Positions 1 through 10,085 of a stretch of 64,000 bases of DNA are shown here, piece after piece (position 1 is the stretch's first letter; each line of letters begins with the position of its first letter). A program made the translations under genes and the position numbers. The DNA lies in contig JBBCBC010000001.1 of assembly GCA_037126765.1 (NCBI GenBank), forward strand, positions 32,224,804-32,288,803, in the 5' to 3' direction. The DNA comes from Stenogyne calaminthoides (taxonomy: Eukaryota; Streptophyta; Magnoliopsida; Lamiales; Lamiaceae). Under the pieces are notes generated by a model. That model had not been told where the DNA came from, searched no databases, and saw only the letters and a program-made list of their open reading frames with translations.

Positions 1-248
1 TGGTATTACAAGTACAAGAAGACCCGGAGGTCATAAACCATAAGCCCTAAGCCAACCCTAGGCAGGGAACGCGAGACAGAGTTCAAGGTATGATGCTCTC
101 ATTTTCCCTCGATCCTAAGAAGGGGCATCAGAGAGGCCTCGAGAATCCTGAGCCAATCTCAAAAGCTTCGGAGTAAGGAGCGAGAGTGGCTTTGAAGGAT
201 GTCCAAGCCGGGAGCCCTCAGACGTGAAATCAACGGGCTCTCCAGCTA

Positions 249-652
249 TTAAATGGGGCACAGTGCCATAGGTTTGGTCACAAGGATCAAACGGACACTA
301 GTGTCGCATGCAGAAATTGAGCTTAATATATGGAGATCAGCTGTTAACTGATGCAGACCATATACCAAACTCATGTTTTGTTTCAGACTGAGTCTGTTGA
401 TGCTTATTCCGTCATCTCGATAGGCGCACAAGGTGCATACGATTAGGAGAAGTGCCTTCTCATTTGCCTTAGCAGATCCGCCTCCATGGTGGTAAAGAAG
501 CTTAGCATTGATCGTATGTGAAATCTTAGATGACGACGAAAGCAGCGTGAAGGAACATACAGGGTTGATTTGAGAAGCTGAATTCATTGGAAAAGGGTTA
601 AAGGTTCCCATCGGAAGTTTCACCGGAAATAAGGAACTCATCGGAAAAGCAT
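249..652 (-). CDS. Antisense ORF in the pol-ORF3 spacer of element A, unknown product
   Basis: A 130-codon ORF (start at 641, stop at 249) lies opposite to the element's sense. The same reading is found, opposite to sense, in element C (44506-44779), with shared segments such as ASQINPVC, SSSKISHTI, AKLLYHHGGGS and SINRLSL. I do not recognise the protein; there is no signal peptide or membrane span, and it is rich in Ser and Leu. A TATA box 70 bases upstream (715-722) is conserved in C, so this looks like a small transcription unit captured in reverse. An ATG at 652-650 would give only four codons. C carries one-base frame differences, so coding may be relaxed. Additional ORFs in either orientation are known in plant LTR elements; whether this one is expressed is inference. 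Confidence 0.45.
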
Positions 653-714
653 GAAGGATATGCTAAAGAAGATGAAATGGTTTATGTTGTGTTGTTTTCC
701 TAACACACCAGGCT

Positions 715-722
715 AATTTATA
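715..722 (-). promoter_or_regulatory. TATA box of the antisense unit in element A
   Basis: TATAAATT on the minus strand, followed downstream by ACACAACATAAACCATT and an ATG about 65-70 bases away. Element C has TATAAATT at 44441-44448 with ACACAACATAACCCATT and an ATG at 44506. Conservation of box, spacing and leader in two copies is the evidence; transcription itself is not shown. Confidence 0.5.
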
Positions 723-988
723 GAAAGAAATTAGGGGTATAAATGCAAATTTTATCTTCTCAGAAGATCTTAAGAGAATTTTGCATCGACAACGCGTCAG
801 GAACACGCGGCTAATGGTTGGATGAGTTAACGGTGTGATTAAATCACAGCGTATCTATGCCATTATTACGGAATGTCAAATCTCACCGATTTGGGAATCG
901 AGGCGACTTTTGGACTCCCCGAAGTAAAAGTTTTGGCGGGAGTTGACTTCAGTAAATACGGGCTGATTAGAAGAAGACTGAAGGATGA

Positions 989-1173
989 AGTGTATCAGAT
1001 AAGTGGATCAAATAAGTAGTGAAGTGTTTCAAGCAAGAATCTGATCAGATAAGTGAGATATTGTTGGGAAATGCATGAGGCAACCATCAGATAAGTCAAC
1101 AAAGTACCAGATCAGATCACCGTGGTAACTGATTGATTACAATATCAATCAGTCAGATACGCTCTCTTATTTA
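989..1173 (+). repeat. 185-bp segment repeated at 8038-8222
   Basis: The two copies are equal in length with only a few substitutions and share sharp edges (AGTGTATC at the left, CTCTTATTTA at the right). This copy sits in the pol-ORF3 spacer of element A, so it is the source context; the second copy is inside rearranged fragment B. The rest of the spacer (653-988 and 1174-1794) is AT-rich, and I see no gene in it. Confidence 0.85.
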
Positions 1174-1794
1174 TCTCTTTCTGAATACCTTATATGCGTT
1201 ATTTAAATAATTGATTTATTTTACTCTGTTCATGACGCATGCTCTTCAAAGCTTTTAATGCGGACTTGGGAAAATGTTTTCAAAATGTTTTATTACGATT
1301 TTTCGAGTCCGGAAAACGAGAAGACTACTTTTCTCAACCGTGCGATCAAAATACTTTTTGGCCGACTAATCTCAACCACTGTTTTCAAAACACGGATACT
1401 TGAGTACTCTGGAAAGTTGTGCAAAAAGGTTTTCCCTCGTTTTCTATAAAATCCAAATCTTTTCAGGAAAACCGCTTTCCACTACTTCGTCTTCTCAAAG
1501 TTCTTAAAAGATCAATTTTTTCAAAATCTTCAAAGAATTACTTTCGAGATCAATTGATTCTACTCTTTCGATTTCTAAATCTTTCGAATCAATTTCTGGT
1601 AATTTCTTGTTTAATTAATTTCATGATCTCAATTTCTCTCTGGTACCTAGGTTTACAAATCGTGATGATATATTTCTGTAATTTTTATTAGATCTAAACG
1701 CTTATTTGCTAAATTGATGCTAAAATTACTAGTTTGACTGCATTTATTGAAATATCTTACTCAAACTAAACATCAATCTGCATATCGTACAGAA

Positions 1795-4700
1795 ATGGCA
1801 TATCTTATTCCACGACCGGGCCAAGGGAAAAAGTTCTGCAATTTTTCATCGATGAAGAAAGACATCATTGATGAAAAGTACGTAGTCTTCACCATCACCT
1901 CAGACCCTGAATCGCTGGAAATTCTGGAGTGCTTGCGAGCGTGTGGACTTGAACGCTATTGCTCTACACATCAGAACATCGTCCACGCACATGAAGCTCT
2001 GGAGTTTCTATACAATCTGCAGAGGGATGAAGACATTGATGCTGACCTGATTTCTTCCGTTGGAGGACTGGAAGTGCGAGTGTCGAATGACGATCTCCAG
2101 AGGATATTCGGCCTAACTCGAGGAAGCATCAATCCAGAGACCTACACGACTGATGTAGGAGAAAAGGAATTTCTTGAAGCCGAGCTGTTGAGACCAGCAA
2201 ATAAGGAGAACACGACGAACGTCAAAGCCTCCTATCTGAAGAGAAAATATCGCCTTCTTCTTGAAATTGTTCAGAAGGTGATCATGTGCTCAACCTACAG
2301 TCTTGATGCAGTCACTTCGTACAAGATAAGTGTCATGGCTGCACTAATCAAGAAGGCTTCAGATATCGATTGGTTGGGTATGGTCAAAGCAAGACTGAGA
2401 AAAGACTCCGGGAAGTTCGAACTGACCCAGAGCAATGAAGTGTGCTTATCTTCCAAGTGCTCATTCATACACAAAATCTCTATCATTCTGTCAGATAAGC
2501 TGCCACAGAATTATAAATGGATCGAGAATGGAGCAAAGATATACCAAGCAAAGCACAAGGCCATATTGGGCAAAGATGAGTCCCTACCTGGACAATCTGA
2601 TGAGGATCCAACTCCTTATGTGCCCAAACCCAAGGGAGAAAAGAAGGGAAAAGATAAGGCAACTGCATCATTTTAAGTGCAGGAAGAGGCCATTCCAGAG
2701 AAGAGGATGAAGAGGAAGGATCTGGCCAAGAAACCAGATGCTCAGCGGAAACGTCAGAAGAGAGTCTCATCTCCTCTGAAAACTGCTCCAAGTTCTGCCC
2801 AGCAAGTCAGCAGAACGAACGATCTGATGCAAGTGAGATCAGACGAAGAGATAGCAGTCCGCTCTGAGCCAACTATCAGAGAAGTAAGGGAAGAGCAGAT
2901 GATAGCAGCAGAAGGAGAGAAATCTGTCATAGGGACAGAAGTGGAGCAATCTGAGGAAGAATCACCATCTAATTCTCTGCCTCTCACCAAGATCTTCCAA
3001 AGAGAAAGATCGCCAACACCCACTTCCAAATCACCATCACCCTCTCCTCAAAAATCATCATCACCTCCCCACAAAACCTTCTCACCCTCACCCTCACCCT
3101 CGCCTATCAGATCACCAAGATCTCCCACACCACCAATCAATCAAACCGTTCAGGAAACTGGACACCCTCAACACGCTGAAAATGAACCTGAACTACAAAC
3201 ATCCCAATCCCCAATCAAGTCTCAAGAACCTGAGAGATCTGGCGAGCGAGTGTCCATCTCTCATAATCCCTTCAACACCAGAACAGTGCTTGCTTCACCT
3301 GCTCCAGAGAGCCCCATCATTAAGATAATGAAGCAACAGATCAAAAAGTATCTGCTGGATCTATGCCCTGAAGTGGATCAACATCCTGGCATCCAGCAAC
3401 AGATAGAAGAGATAGTGTTCTGGAGGGATATCAGACTGAAGAGCATTGAAGAATTTCTGATTCTAATGACAACTCTGGGATCAGATTTCTTTGTAGACTT
3501 GGAGTTGAAATGTCTAAACAATGTTGGGATTGAAAGTGATGTTGAACTGGCATCTGATGATGATATCATATGGTTGATTCACGAAAGGTTCGGTATTGCT
3601 GATAACAGGGAGGAAACCGTTCAACCTCCTACAGATCATGAGGGAGCTAACGATGAACCAAGAATGGGTGCTGCAGATGAGACCCGACTTGGCAAAGCTT
3701 CAACATCTGAACAAACTACTACGATGAGCTCTGATACCCTAGATCATCGTACTCAGAATATTCAGGATGGGATCAAGGCTGCATTTGAAGACAAATTCGC
3801 AGCGCTCACAGCAGATCTGATGAAGCGATTTGAAGATGAGCAAGCAAAACTAGTTGACAAGGAACAAAGTCACACAGTTGGGATGCACAATGTCATCCTT
3901 GCTGAAGTAATGCAACTAGTATATCCTCTTCCTGAGAAGCTCAAACTCGATCGACAAACTCTCGATTCGAGACGAGATGCTCGATCGGACACATGTACTT
4001 TTGGAAAGTGTCTGGGCATCCTTGGACAAAACCAACAACCACTTGGATATGGGTTGGAAACATTTTCTAGCTTCTACGAGCGAGCAAGACAGAAATCGAA
4101 AATCGCTCTCGACGCTTTACACTCCTCGCACCTTCGCCACCGCTCGTGATCACTCCTCTTGTTGTCGAGGAACTCAAAGAGGAGATCTCACTAAATAATA
4201 ACGCCTCTGAACCAAGAAGATGTCCAACCTCTTTGATGAAACCAAAAAGGGGAAGGAAAAGAGAATAAAATAAAGAGAAGAAAAAAAAATAGACTCGCAT
4301 ACGCTTGGTAACTTTTTTCATCTCTACCAAAAACCATCAGATCGACTTGCCGCCACTCCATCTACCGATCTCGTTCAAAATTAAAGAAACTATGGAGCAA
4401 CATAGCAAAGAGATTGTTGAGCAGAAAAGTGCTCTTTCAGAGGTTACTGCCAGAGTCGATAAGATTGAAGACTTTTCTTCGTTCGTTCAGAAAAGAATGG
4501 AAACTGATGATCGGGCCAAGAGCCTTGAACTCGCTAAGAAATTAGTCAAGAAGACGAACAAGATGAACCCGAAAGCGGACTCGAGGAGAAAAAAAAAGGC
4601 AAAGGCAAAGATGATGAAAGAAATCATGACGATCGAGACAAGGCCCCTATTCTCCACCAAAAAGCGGATGACTCTGAACAAGTTCAAGAGCAGACAAGAC

Positions 4701-5251
4701 AGAGAATAAAAGAGGCCGCAATCAAGAAGCAGAAGTTAGCAGAGGCTAAGGGACTGAACATCGCTTACATCCGAAGGAAGAGGAAGAACGAAGCTGCAGC
4801 AGAGGAGATTGTTTGGGAGAAGAATGCCCTTCCGACACCTGTTAAAGGCATCCTCTGTGCACGGCAAAATCTGCTTCCAGAATGGGATCAGATCAGAGGA
4901 GAATGGTTATGTGACGTCTACATCCTGGAGAAGATTCCAATTCATCAAGATCAGACTGAAAATGATGATGAATTTCAAAACTGGTTAGAAACAAAGTATC
5001 CAGACTTCTACCAGACAGTGATGAAAGAAGGCAAGATCATGTCACTAATACCAGAAGCTCCACCCTTTGAAATACTCCTTCCACCTTTGCGTCCAGACAA
5101 CAAGCTAGATCCTGTTAAATTCAAGAATATCTACTATGGACTTGCTGAAAAAGGAGGGATCCATAGAAAAGAAGAGTTGGACAAGCTAATGCAAAGGATG
5201 TACAGGATGTTTGGCATCCCCAAAGAACTACAAATGTTCAAGTACACCTGA
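1795..5251 (+). pseudogene. Third ORF (post-pol, env-like position) of element A, broken
   Basis: The start at 1795 is chosen over an upstream ATG at 1747 because it aligns with the start of the C copy (MAYLIPRPGQGKKFCNF against MITHGMGKIMCNY). The order is: an N-terminal domain of about 290 residues with DPES..L..CGLE+YC and EALEF; a Ser/Pro/Glu-rich disordered centre (about 2700-3240); a conserved block around WRDIRLKSIEEFL (about 3330-3590); a charged coiled-coil stretch; and a C-terminal domain with WLETKYPDF and the tail MYRMFGIP, ending TGA at 5249-5251. An in-frame TAA at 2674-2676 and frame changes near 3970-4310 and 4700 break it. No hydrophobic membrane span is visible, unlike a classical envelope protein. 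Function is unknown; it belongs with the ORF3 copies of C and D and the tail in B. Confidence 0.7.
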
Positions 5252-5345
5252 GGAAGACAACTTGGAATCAGATGATAGGTACGCTTTTCATGTATTCTAC
5301 AATGTACACACCTATCTGAATGAAACTTTCCATCTCACTGATTCT

Positions 5346-5366
5346 AAGACAACATATCATTGTCTT
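5346..5366 (+). promoter_or_regulatory. Conserved 3' hairpin of element A
   Basis: AAGACAA, loop CATATCA, TTGTCTT: a perfect 7-bp stem with a 7-nt loop, about 90 bases before the polypurine tract. The same structure stands at the same place in B (8438), C (39971) and D (61799). In D a C-G pair has become T-A with pairing preserved. The role is unknown; an RNA element of the transcript's 3' end is the simplest reading. Confidence 0.7.
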
Positions 5367-5454
5367 CTGAGGTATGTACTGTTTACATTATCTACATTTC
5401 CAATCATGGTATCTATTTTTCTGATTAAGTGTGATTAAGTGTTTTGGTTCCATC

Positions 5455-5467
5455 AAAAAGGGGGAAA
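5455..5467 (+). promoter_or_regulatory. Polypurine tract of element A
   Basis: AAAAAGGGGGAAA one base before the LTR start (TGTTGGGAAATC at 5469). This is the standard primer site for plus-strand DNA synthesis in LTR elements. Confidence 0.85.
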
Positions 5468-5747
5468 TTGTTGGGAAATCTGTAATTTAGTTTTGATGGA
5501 AGTTCCAAAACAGGTTGTAATAGGACCAATCGGACTGTTATGTATCGATGACTTAGAATCAGATTAAGATGTCCAGCTGAAATGTATAGATAGCTGATGT
5601 AAAAGATAGGTCACATATTGAGGGGGAACTCAATATGTATAGGTCAGGTCGAAGTATCAGATGACCCAGATAAGGTCAGATGATCAGAAGACTAAGCACA
5701 AATCAGAAGACAAGAAGTCAGAAGATCAGGTGAAGACAAGAAGAACT

Positions 5748-5895
5748 CAAGACTCGGATGAACTCAAGACTCGAGATAGACACCAAGACTCGGATGAACT
5801 CAAGACTCAGATAAACCTGAAGTCTCAGTAATAAACCTGAAGACTCAGATAAACCTGAAGTCTCAGTAATAAACCTGAAGACTCAGTATGACTGA
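5748..5895 (+). repeat. Short degenerate tandem repeat in LTR A
   Basis: Repeated units built on AAGACTCAGATAAACCTG and AACTCAAGACTCGGATG, roughly 20-35 bp each. Related units appear in reverse at 7327-7383, which shows that part of B comes from such an LTR. Confidence 0.6.
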
Positions 5896-6656
5896 ATACG
5901 CAGAGGCTCAGAGACACCTGAAGATCAAAAGGCTTGAAGACCTATATCAGCAGAGTCTGCATATTGAGCTAAGGCAATGTGCATCTGAAGACTCAACAAG
6001 GTAGACCGATCGCCACCTAATCTAGTCACCACACTGCAACAATCTAAAAGATACACCGCATAAGACAAATCTTCTACAAAAGGAATATCAATCGCCTAAC
6101 GTACAAATTTACGAAGTGCCGCCTCATGGGCTCAAGGAGAAGCGACACGTGCACAAAAAGAGCTGACAATGCGGATACGACGCTGCGGACAAAAACGACG
6201 CTAATGATGCCTACGACCACGCTGATAATCGGAGCACGTCACAATCATATCCTACAACCTACCTAATATAGCCCGAAATTCAAATTGCTCTCCAACGGCA
6301 CTTTGATTTCGAGGTCTATAAAATGGGATTGTTTGTCAATTGAAGACAAGAGATAACTAGCAAAGAACGAACACGGAGACACCGCAAAAGAAGCAAAAGC
6401 TACAGCAAAATCTCCACTCAAAGAACACTATATTTGAAGATTATTCTTAGAGTGTTCATCCCATTAGTTCTTAGCAAGAAATCCTATCCACTAGCATTTT
6501 GGCTACCTAAAACACCAGGATAGATTTCCAGTTGGAACCCTCAAACATTCTTTACCCAAACGCAAGTTAGGTTAAGTTTGTTCCCGAAAGATTTCAGACT
6601 AGGGATTCTAGTTTTCTGATTTCTAGTTCGGTTGAGTGTGAACTCGATAAACATCT

Positions 6657-6857
6657 GTAGAGTGTGAACTCAATAAACATCTCGGCCATCCTTTGAAGGA
6701 TATAAGTCCCACAGGTTAAGTTTGTAGAGTGAGAACTCGGTAAACATCTCGGCCATCCTTTGAAGGATATAAGTCCCGCAGGTTAAGTTTGTAGAGTGAG
6801 AACTCGGTAAACATCTCGGCCATCCCGTGAGGGGTATAAGTCCCGCAGGTTAAGTTC
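6657..6857 (+). repeat. 67-bp unit repeated three times in LTR A
   Basis: Units start at 6657, 6724 and 6791, each opening GTAGAGTG and containing CTCGGCCATCC and ATAAGTCCC. The spacing is exactly 67 bases. The equivalent place in the LTRs of F and C holds no such array. It lies downstream of the TATA box, in the transcribed part of the LTR. Confidence 0.85.
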
Positions 6858-7439
6858 GGTTAAGGTTCCCCTGTGTTAAGGGAAGAGTGGACGTAAGACG
6901 GGTTTTGTCCGAACCACTATAAAAAGTCTTGTGTGCATTTACTTGCTTTCTTATTGCTTTACACTATTCACACAACTGAGTTTAAAAGCGCATACATATT
7001 CTAAGTTAAGCTCAGTCTGCACCAAGCAACTGATCTGATCAGGTTGACACCTTAGTCAGCTGATTGAAAACTGACTTAAGAATCTAAATTGATAAAATTG
7101 GTTTTTCACACGGGTAAAAACAAACTTCCGCACCATTCAGGTAAACTGACAGATATCAAGCTGATCTGCCCTTAAGCACTCAGTAAGATTGAACATCAGT
7201 CTAAACTGATACACTAGCACTCTGATCGGGTAATCTGCAGTTCACATCTGATCCGCACAAAAAGATTTGGAAATTCACCCCTCCCCTCTAGACTTCCACC
7301 CTCACAAAACCCGTTCGGGACCTACAAGTGTCATCTGAGTCTTCAGTGTCTATCTGAGTCTTCAGGTTCATCTGAGTCTTCAGGATAGTTGCTTGTACAC
7401 CTCCTTTGTTGGCCAGTCCCACGCGAACCTGCAATCAAA

Positions 7440-8039
7440 TCAGGCTTTAGGTACCCCTTTGGAACTGGGTCCTGGGGGGTTAGTGGTGGATTTAGGGATC
7501 CACACAAACAGAGCACTTCTATGAAAATCAGATAGATTAGAAGGTCTGATTTGTCTCCCATACATATCAACATAATCATACGTCTCTTTATATGCTTTCT
7601 TATTAGTATGATTATTCGTGTAAGCCTTGGATGACTTAGAAGACTTGAGATTTTTCTTTATATTTTGTCTTCTTTTAATCAAGTGTGGCTCAGGTGCAGT
7701 ATCCCTAGATCTCTGGTTATAAGGGTAGGTACGACTGCTACCTTCAAAAGATTCATATCTTTTTGGCATAGGTGGTCTTTGCAGTTTACCTATAGCTTGC
7801 TTATTAGGCAGCTGACCTTGATTGGGTCTCAGATTAGATTTCCTTCTTACAGGTTGTCTCTTCTGATACCTAATCTGCTGATCAGGTTGAGGTTTCTTCA
7901 GAAGAACTGGGTTCTTCTGTTGATTCCTCGGCTGATGCTTTATCAGTTGGGGTCCATTTCTGTTCCCTTTCTGATTAGGCACCTGCCTTACTTGCTCAGC
8001 AGGTCTTTTTCCCTTATCAGATACAAGTTTAGCTTTCAG
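7440..8039 (-). pseudogene. Gag-pol linker fragment of fragment B
   Basis: An open stretch of about 200 codons, basic and Gln/Pro/Lys-rich, matches the linker between gag and protease of F (24540-25133) and C (about 49500-48900), with SDKGKRPAEQVRQVPNQKGN and the end LFVWIPKS..GVPKA followed by TGA. It is the least damaged linker in the window. Neither the gag zinc knuckle nor the protease active site is included. The ORF's first residues come from the joined spacer, not from gag. Confidence 0.75.
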
Positions 8040-8222
8040 TGTATCAGATAAGTGGATCAAATAAGTAGCGAAGTGTTTCAAGCAAGAATCTGATTAGATA
8101 AGTGAGATATTGTTGGGAAATGCATGAGGCAACCATCAGATAAGTCAACAAAGTACCAGATCAGATCACCGTGGTAACTGATTGATTACAATATCAATCA
8201 GTCAGATACGCTCTCTTATTTA
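8038..8222 (+). repeat. Second copy of the 185-bp segment (see 989-1173)
   Basis: Nearly identical to 989-1173, but flanked by reversed linker sequence on the left and the ORF3 end on the right. Relative to element A, everything between spacer position 1173 and the ORF3 tail has been deleted here. Confidence 0.85.
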
Positions 8223-8253
8223 GAAGAGGAGATATATTTGAGAGAGAGAGAGA

Positions 8254-8325
8254 CTGGAAGCTTTGCTACAGAGGATGTACAAGGTTTTCGCCATTCCAGC
8301 CAATCTCCAGAGATTCTCATTTTGA
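8254..8325 (+). pseudogene. C-terminal tail of ORF3 in fragment B
   Basis: It reads LEALLQRMYKVFAIPANLQRF and ends TGA at 8323-8325. It aligns with the tail of the A copy (DKLMQRMYRMFGIPKELQMF). The rest of ORF3 is missing. Confidence 0.7.
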
Positions 8326-8437
8326 AGAAGTCAGAAGACCTTATCTTAGATAAGATGATAGGTAATCTTTGTTTATCATTTCTTGTATGTTGTAAATTTC
8401 AACACTTTTCAATGAAATTAATTACCTTTCTGATCTT

Positions 8438-8458
8438 AAGACAACTTCTCATTGTCTT
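8438..8458 (+). promoter_or_regulatory. Conserved 3' hairpin in fragment B
   Basis: AAGACAA, loop CTTCTCA, TTGTCTT. Same stem as in A and C; the loop differs at several bases. It lies about 110 bases after the ORF3 stop. Confidence 0.7.
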
Positions 8459-8650
8459 CTGATTTCTGTAGTTTTTCTGTTGTTTACATTTTGTTTGGTT
8501 ATCTGTTTTTCTGATTAACTGTTTTGATGGGAAATTTGTAGTTAGTTTTGATGGATGTTCCAAAACAGTTTGTAATAGGACCAGTCAGACCTGTTAGATG
8601 ACTAATGATTTAAATATCAGATAGGATGTCCAACTGATTATGTGACTAAG

Positions 8651-10085
8651 TGTTTTATTTGTATCCTTGAGTATAGAGCAGACCCGAAAGACCCAAAACC
8701 CCGTTTGAGGACCCATAGTACACTAGGATAACTTGTCGACTAAAGAAATGAGTCTCGACACCCCCGTCGAACTCAAACTAAACATCGTAAGGTTGTTTTA
8801 AAAAATCACGTACCCTCCTTTTATCGAAAAGCCCTAAGTATGATACTAAACTGATTAATGAACTAAGAGAATGAAATAAACTAAACGAATGAACTATGCT
8901 AGGTAAAGTACGGGTTCTATTCGGAGGCTCAGAAGTCACCTTGAAGTTCTAAACTATCAAGAAGTTAAGCTTTATCTCAAAAATTTCCAGGTGGGTGACA
9001 CTATCTGTATAGCTAGTTAATGTTATATGGACTGTTGTCAGTTTTCTAAAACAAACCTAATAAGTACTAACGAAAGATACAAATGATCTCATGAATACAT
9101 TTTTTTGAATATGGAAAGGCACGAATTATGAACATGTGTTTTATTTTCATGAATGTGAGTTATGCACGTGATTGTGTTTTATGAATGAGGGATATAATAA
9201 GGAAGCAAATGAGGGGATATAAGAAAGCAAAATGAGGGGATATAAGGAAGCAAATGAGGGGATATAAGGAAGCAAATGAGGGGATATAAGGAAGCTAAAT
9301 GGGGGTCGGACGTGGTATATGCTACCAGTGCCGCCCCACTTGTTTGAATGTGTTGGGGATCGGACGCAATAGGAGGTAATCCATCCCATCCCGTATATGT
9401 GAAATGAGTTGTTTTATGTTTTGAATCTATATGAAAGGTCTTACCCTAAAAATGGTGATCCTTCGGGACATCGACGAACGAAATGCTTAAATGAATTCAA
9501 TATCTCAAAGTTTAATGATAGACGAATGGTTTAACTGCTATTTATGAATAAGAACGAAATCAAACGAAGGCCAAAAGAGTAAAAGATTTTACTATTCAGA
9601 TCTCCTGACAATCAGATATAGAACGTCTGGAGTTGCCCATGACGATTTTTATCTCACGCCCCCTTATTAAACATTTTCAGGATATGATGCGGAGGCCCGG
9701 GAGCTGCAGTAGACAATCCGTTTTCCACTCCCGCCTTATATATATAAAAAAAGAGAATCGCTTTCTAATTAAGACAATATGTTAATTTGTATTTCCTGTT
9801 GAAACTCTATTACTATGAGATCTCGAGAGTCGTGCCCAAGACTTGTCGAGATGATTTTGTCAGAAAAGGGATAACGATATTTTGTTTAGTAACAAACACG
9901 ATTTTCTTTCTATAAATGAACAATATGTAAGATCTTCCACTGCAACTTATTATATTTAAGTTTTTTGTCTTTATTTAAAAAAGAAAAGAAATTTCTGGCT
10001 CGGTTTTTATGGTTCACTAAGTGATGACTCGGGTTTAGGACGTCTAGACCTCGAAGGTCGACTTTCTGAATACCTGGACGTTACA
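8651..10085. other. LTR-like stretch, family not assigned
   Basis: No ORF of interest. The right boundary is sharp: sequence ending GGACGTTACA meets the integrase region of element E at 10086. TACA at one edge and a TATATATATAAA box at 9736-9747 fit an LTR, possibly of a Gypsy element, read in either direction. No partner LTR, primer site or target duplication was found, and the left edge (near 8651-8670) is a guess. Confidence 0.35.
9186..9300 (+). repeat. 22-bp tandem repeat, about five units
   Basis: Units of the form GAGGGGATATAAGGAAGCAA with small length changes. It is a local minisatellite within the LTR-like stretch, too regular and spacer-free for a CRISPR array. Confidence 0.8.

Larger units (their letters stand above)
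1..7326 (+). mobile_element. SIRE-type Ty1/Copia element A, 3' part, cut by window edge
   Basis: Element A enters from the left edge just downstream of where pol should end and runs to the end of its 3' LTR at 7326. The order pol-ORF3 spacer, ORF3, hairpin, polypurine tract and LTR matches full-length element C (38335-53149, opposite strand) step by step, which sets orientation and family. The 5' LTR, gag and pol lie outside the window. SIRE-type Copia elements are known for an extra ORF after pol; I assign A there because C and F carry SIRE-like gag and pol. ORF3 is broken, so the copy is not autonomous. Confidence 0.8.
5469..7326 (+). repeat. 3' LTR of element A
   Basis: It begins TGTTGGGAAATCTG and ends GGGACCTACA, the same termini as the LTRs of C and F. 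A TATA box (TATAAAA) is at 6317-6323. At 1858 bp it is about 290 bp longer than the F and C LTRs, because of two internal repeat expansions (5748-5895 and 6657-6857). The next bases, AGTG, match the start of the leader before a primer site (AGTGGTATC in C and F) rather than a clear target duplication. Confidence 0.88.
7327..8650. mobile_element. Rearranged SIRE-type fragments (B)
   Basis: This is a mosaic. 7327-7383 is reversed LTR repeat units; 7384-8037 is reversed gag-pol linker; 8038-8222 is forward pol-ORF3 spacer; 8223-8325 is the forward ORF3 end; 8326-8525 is the forward 3' untranslated region with hairpin; about 8529-8640 is forward LTR start lacking the polypurine tract and the first LTR bases. 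The joint at 8038-8045 falls on a short shared string (GTGTATC) present in both parents, suggesting microhomology joining. Confidence 0.75.

Noticed and set aside
1258..1691. Small plus-strand ORFs upstream of ORF3 in A
   Set aside because: AT-rich spacer, no counterpart in C, no domain.
9186..9300. Regular short repeats resembling a CRISPR array
   Set aside because: Units are directly joined without unique spacers, no cas genes, and the context is a plant genome.
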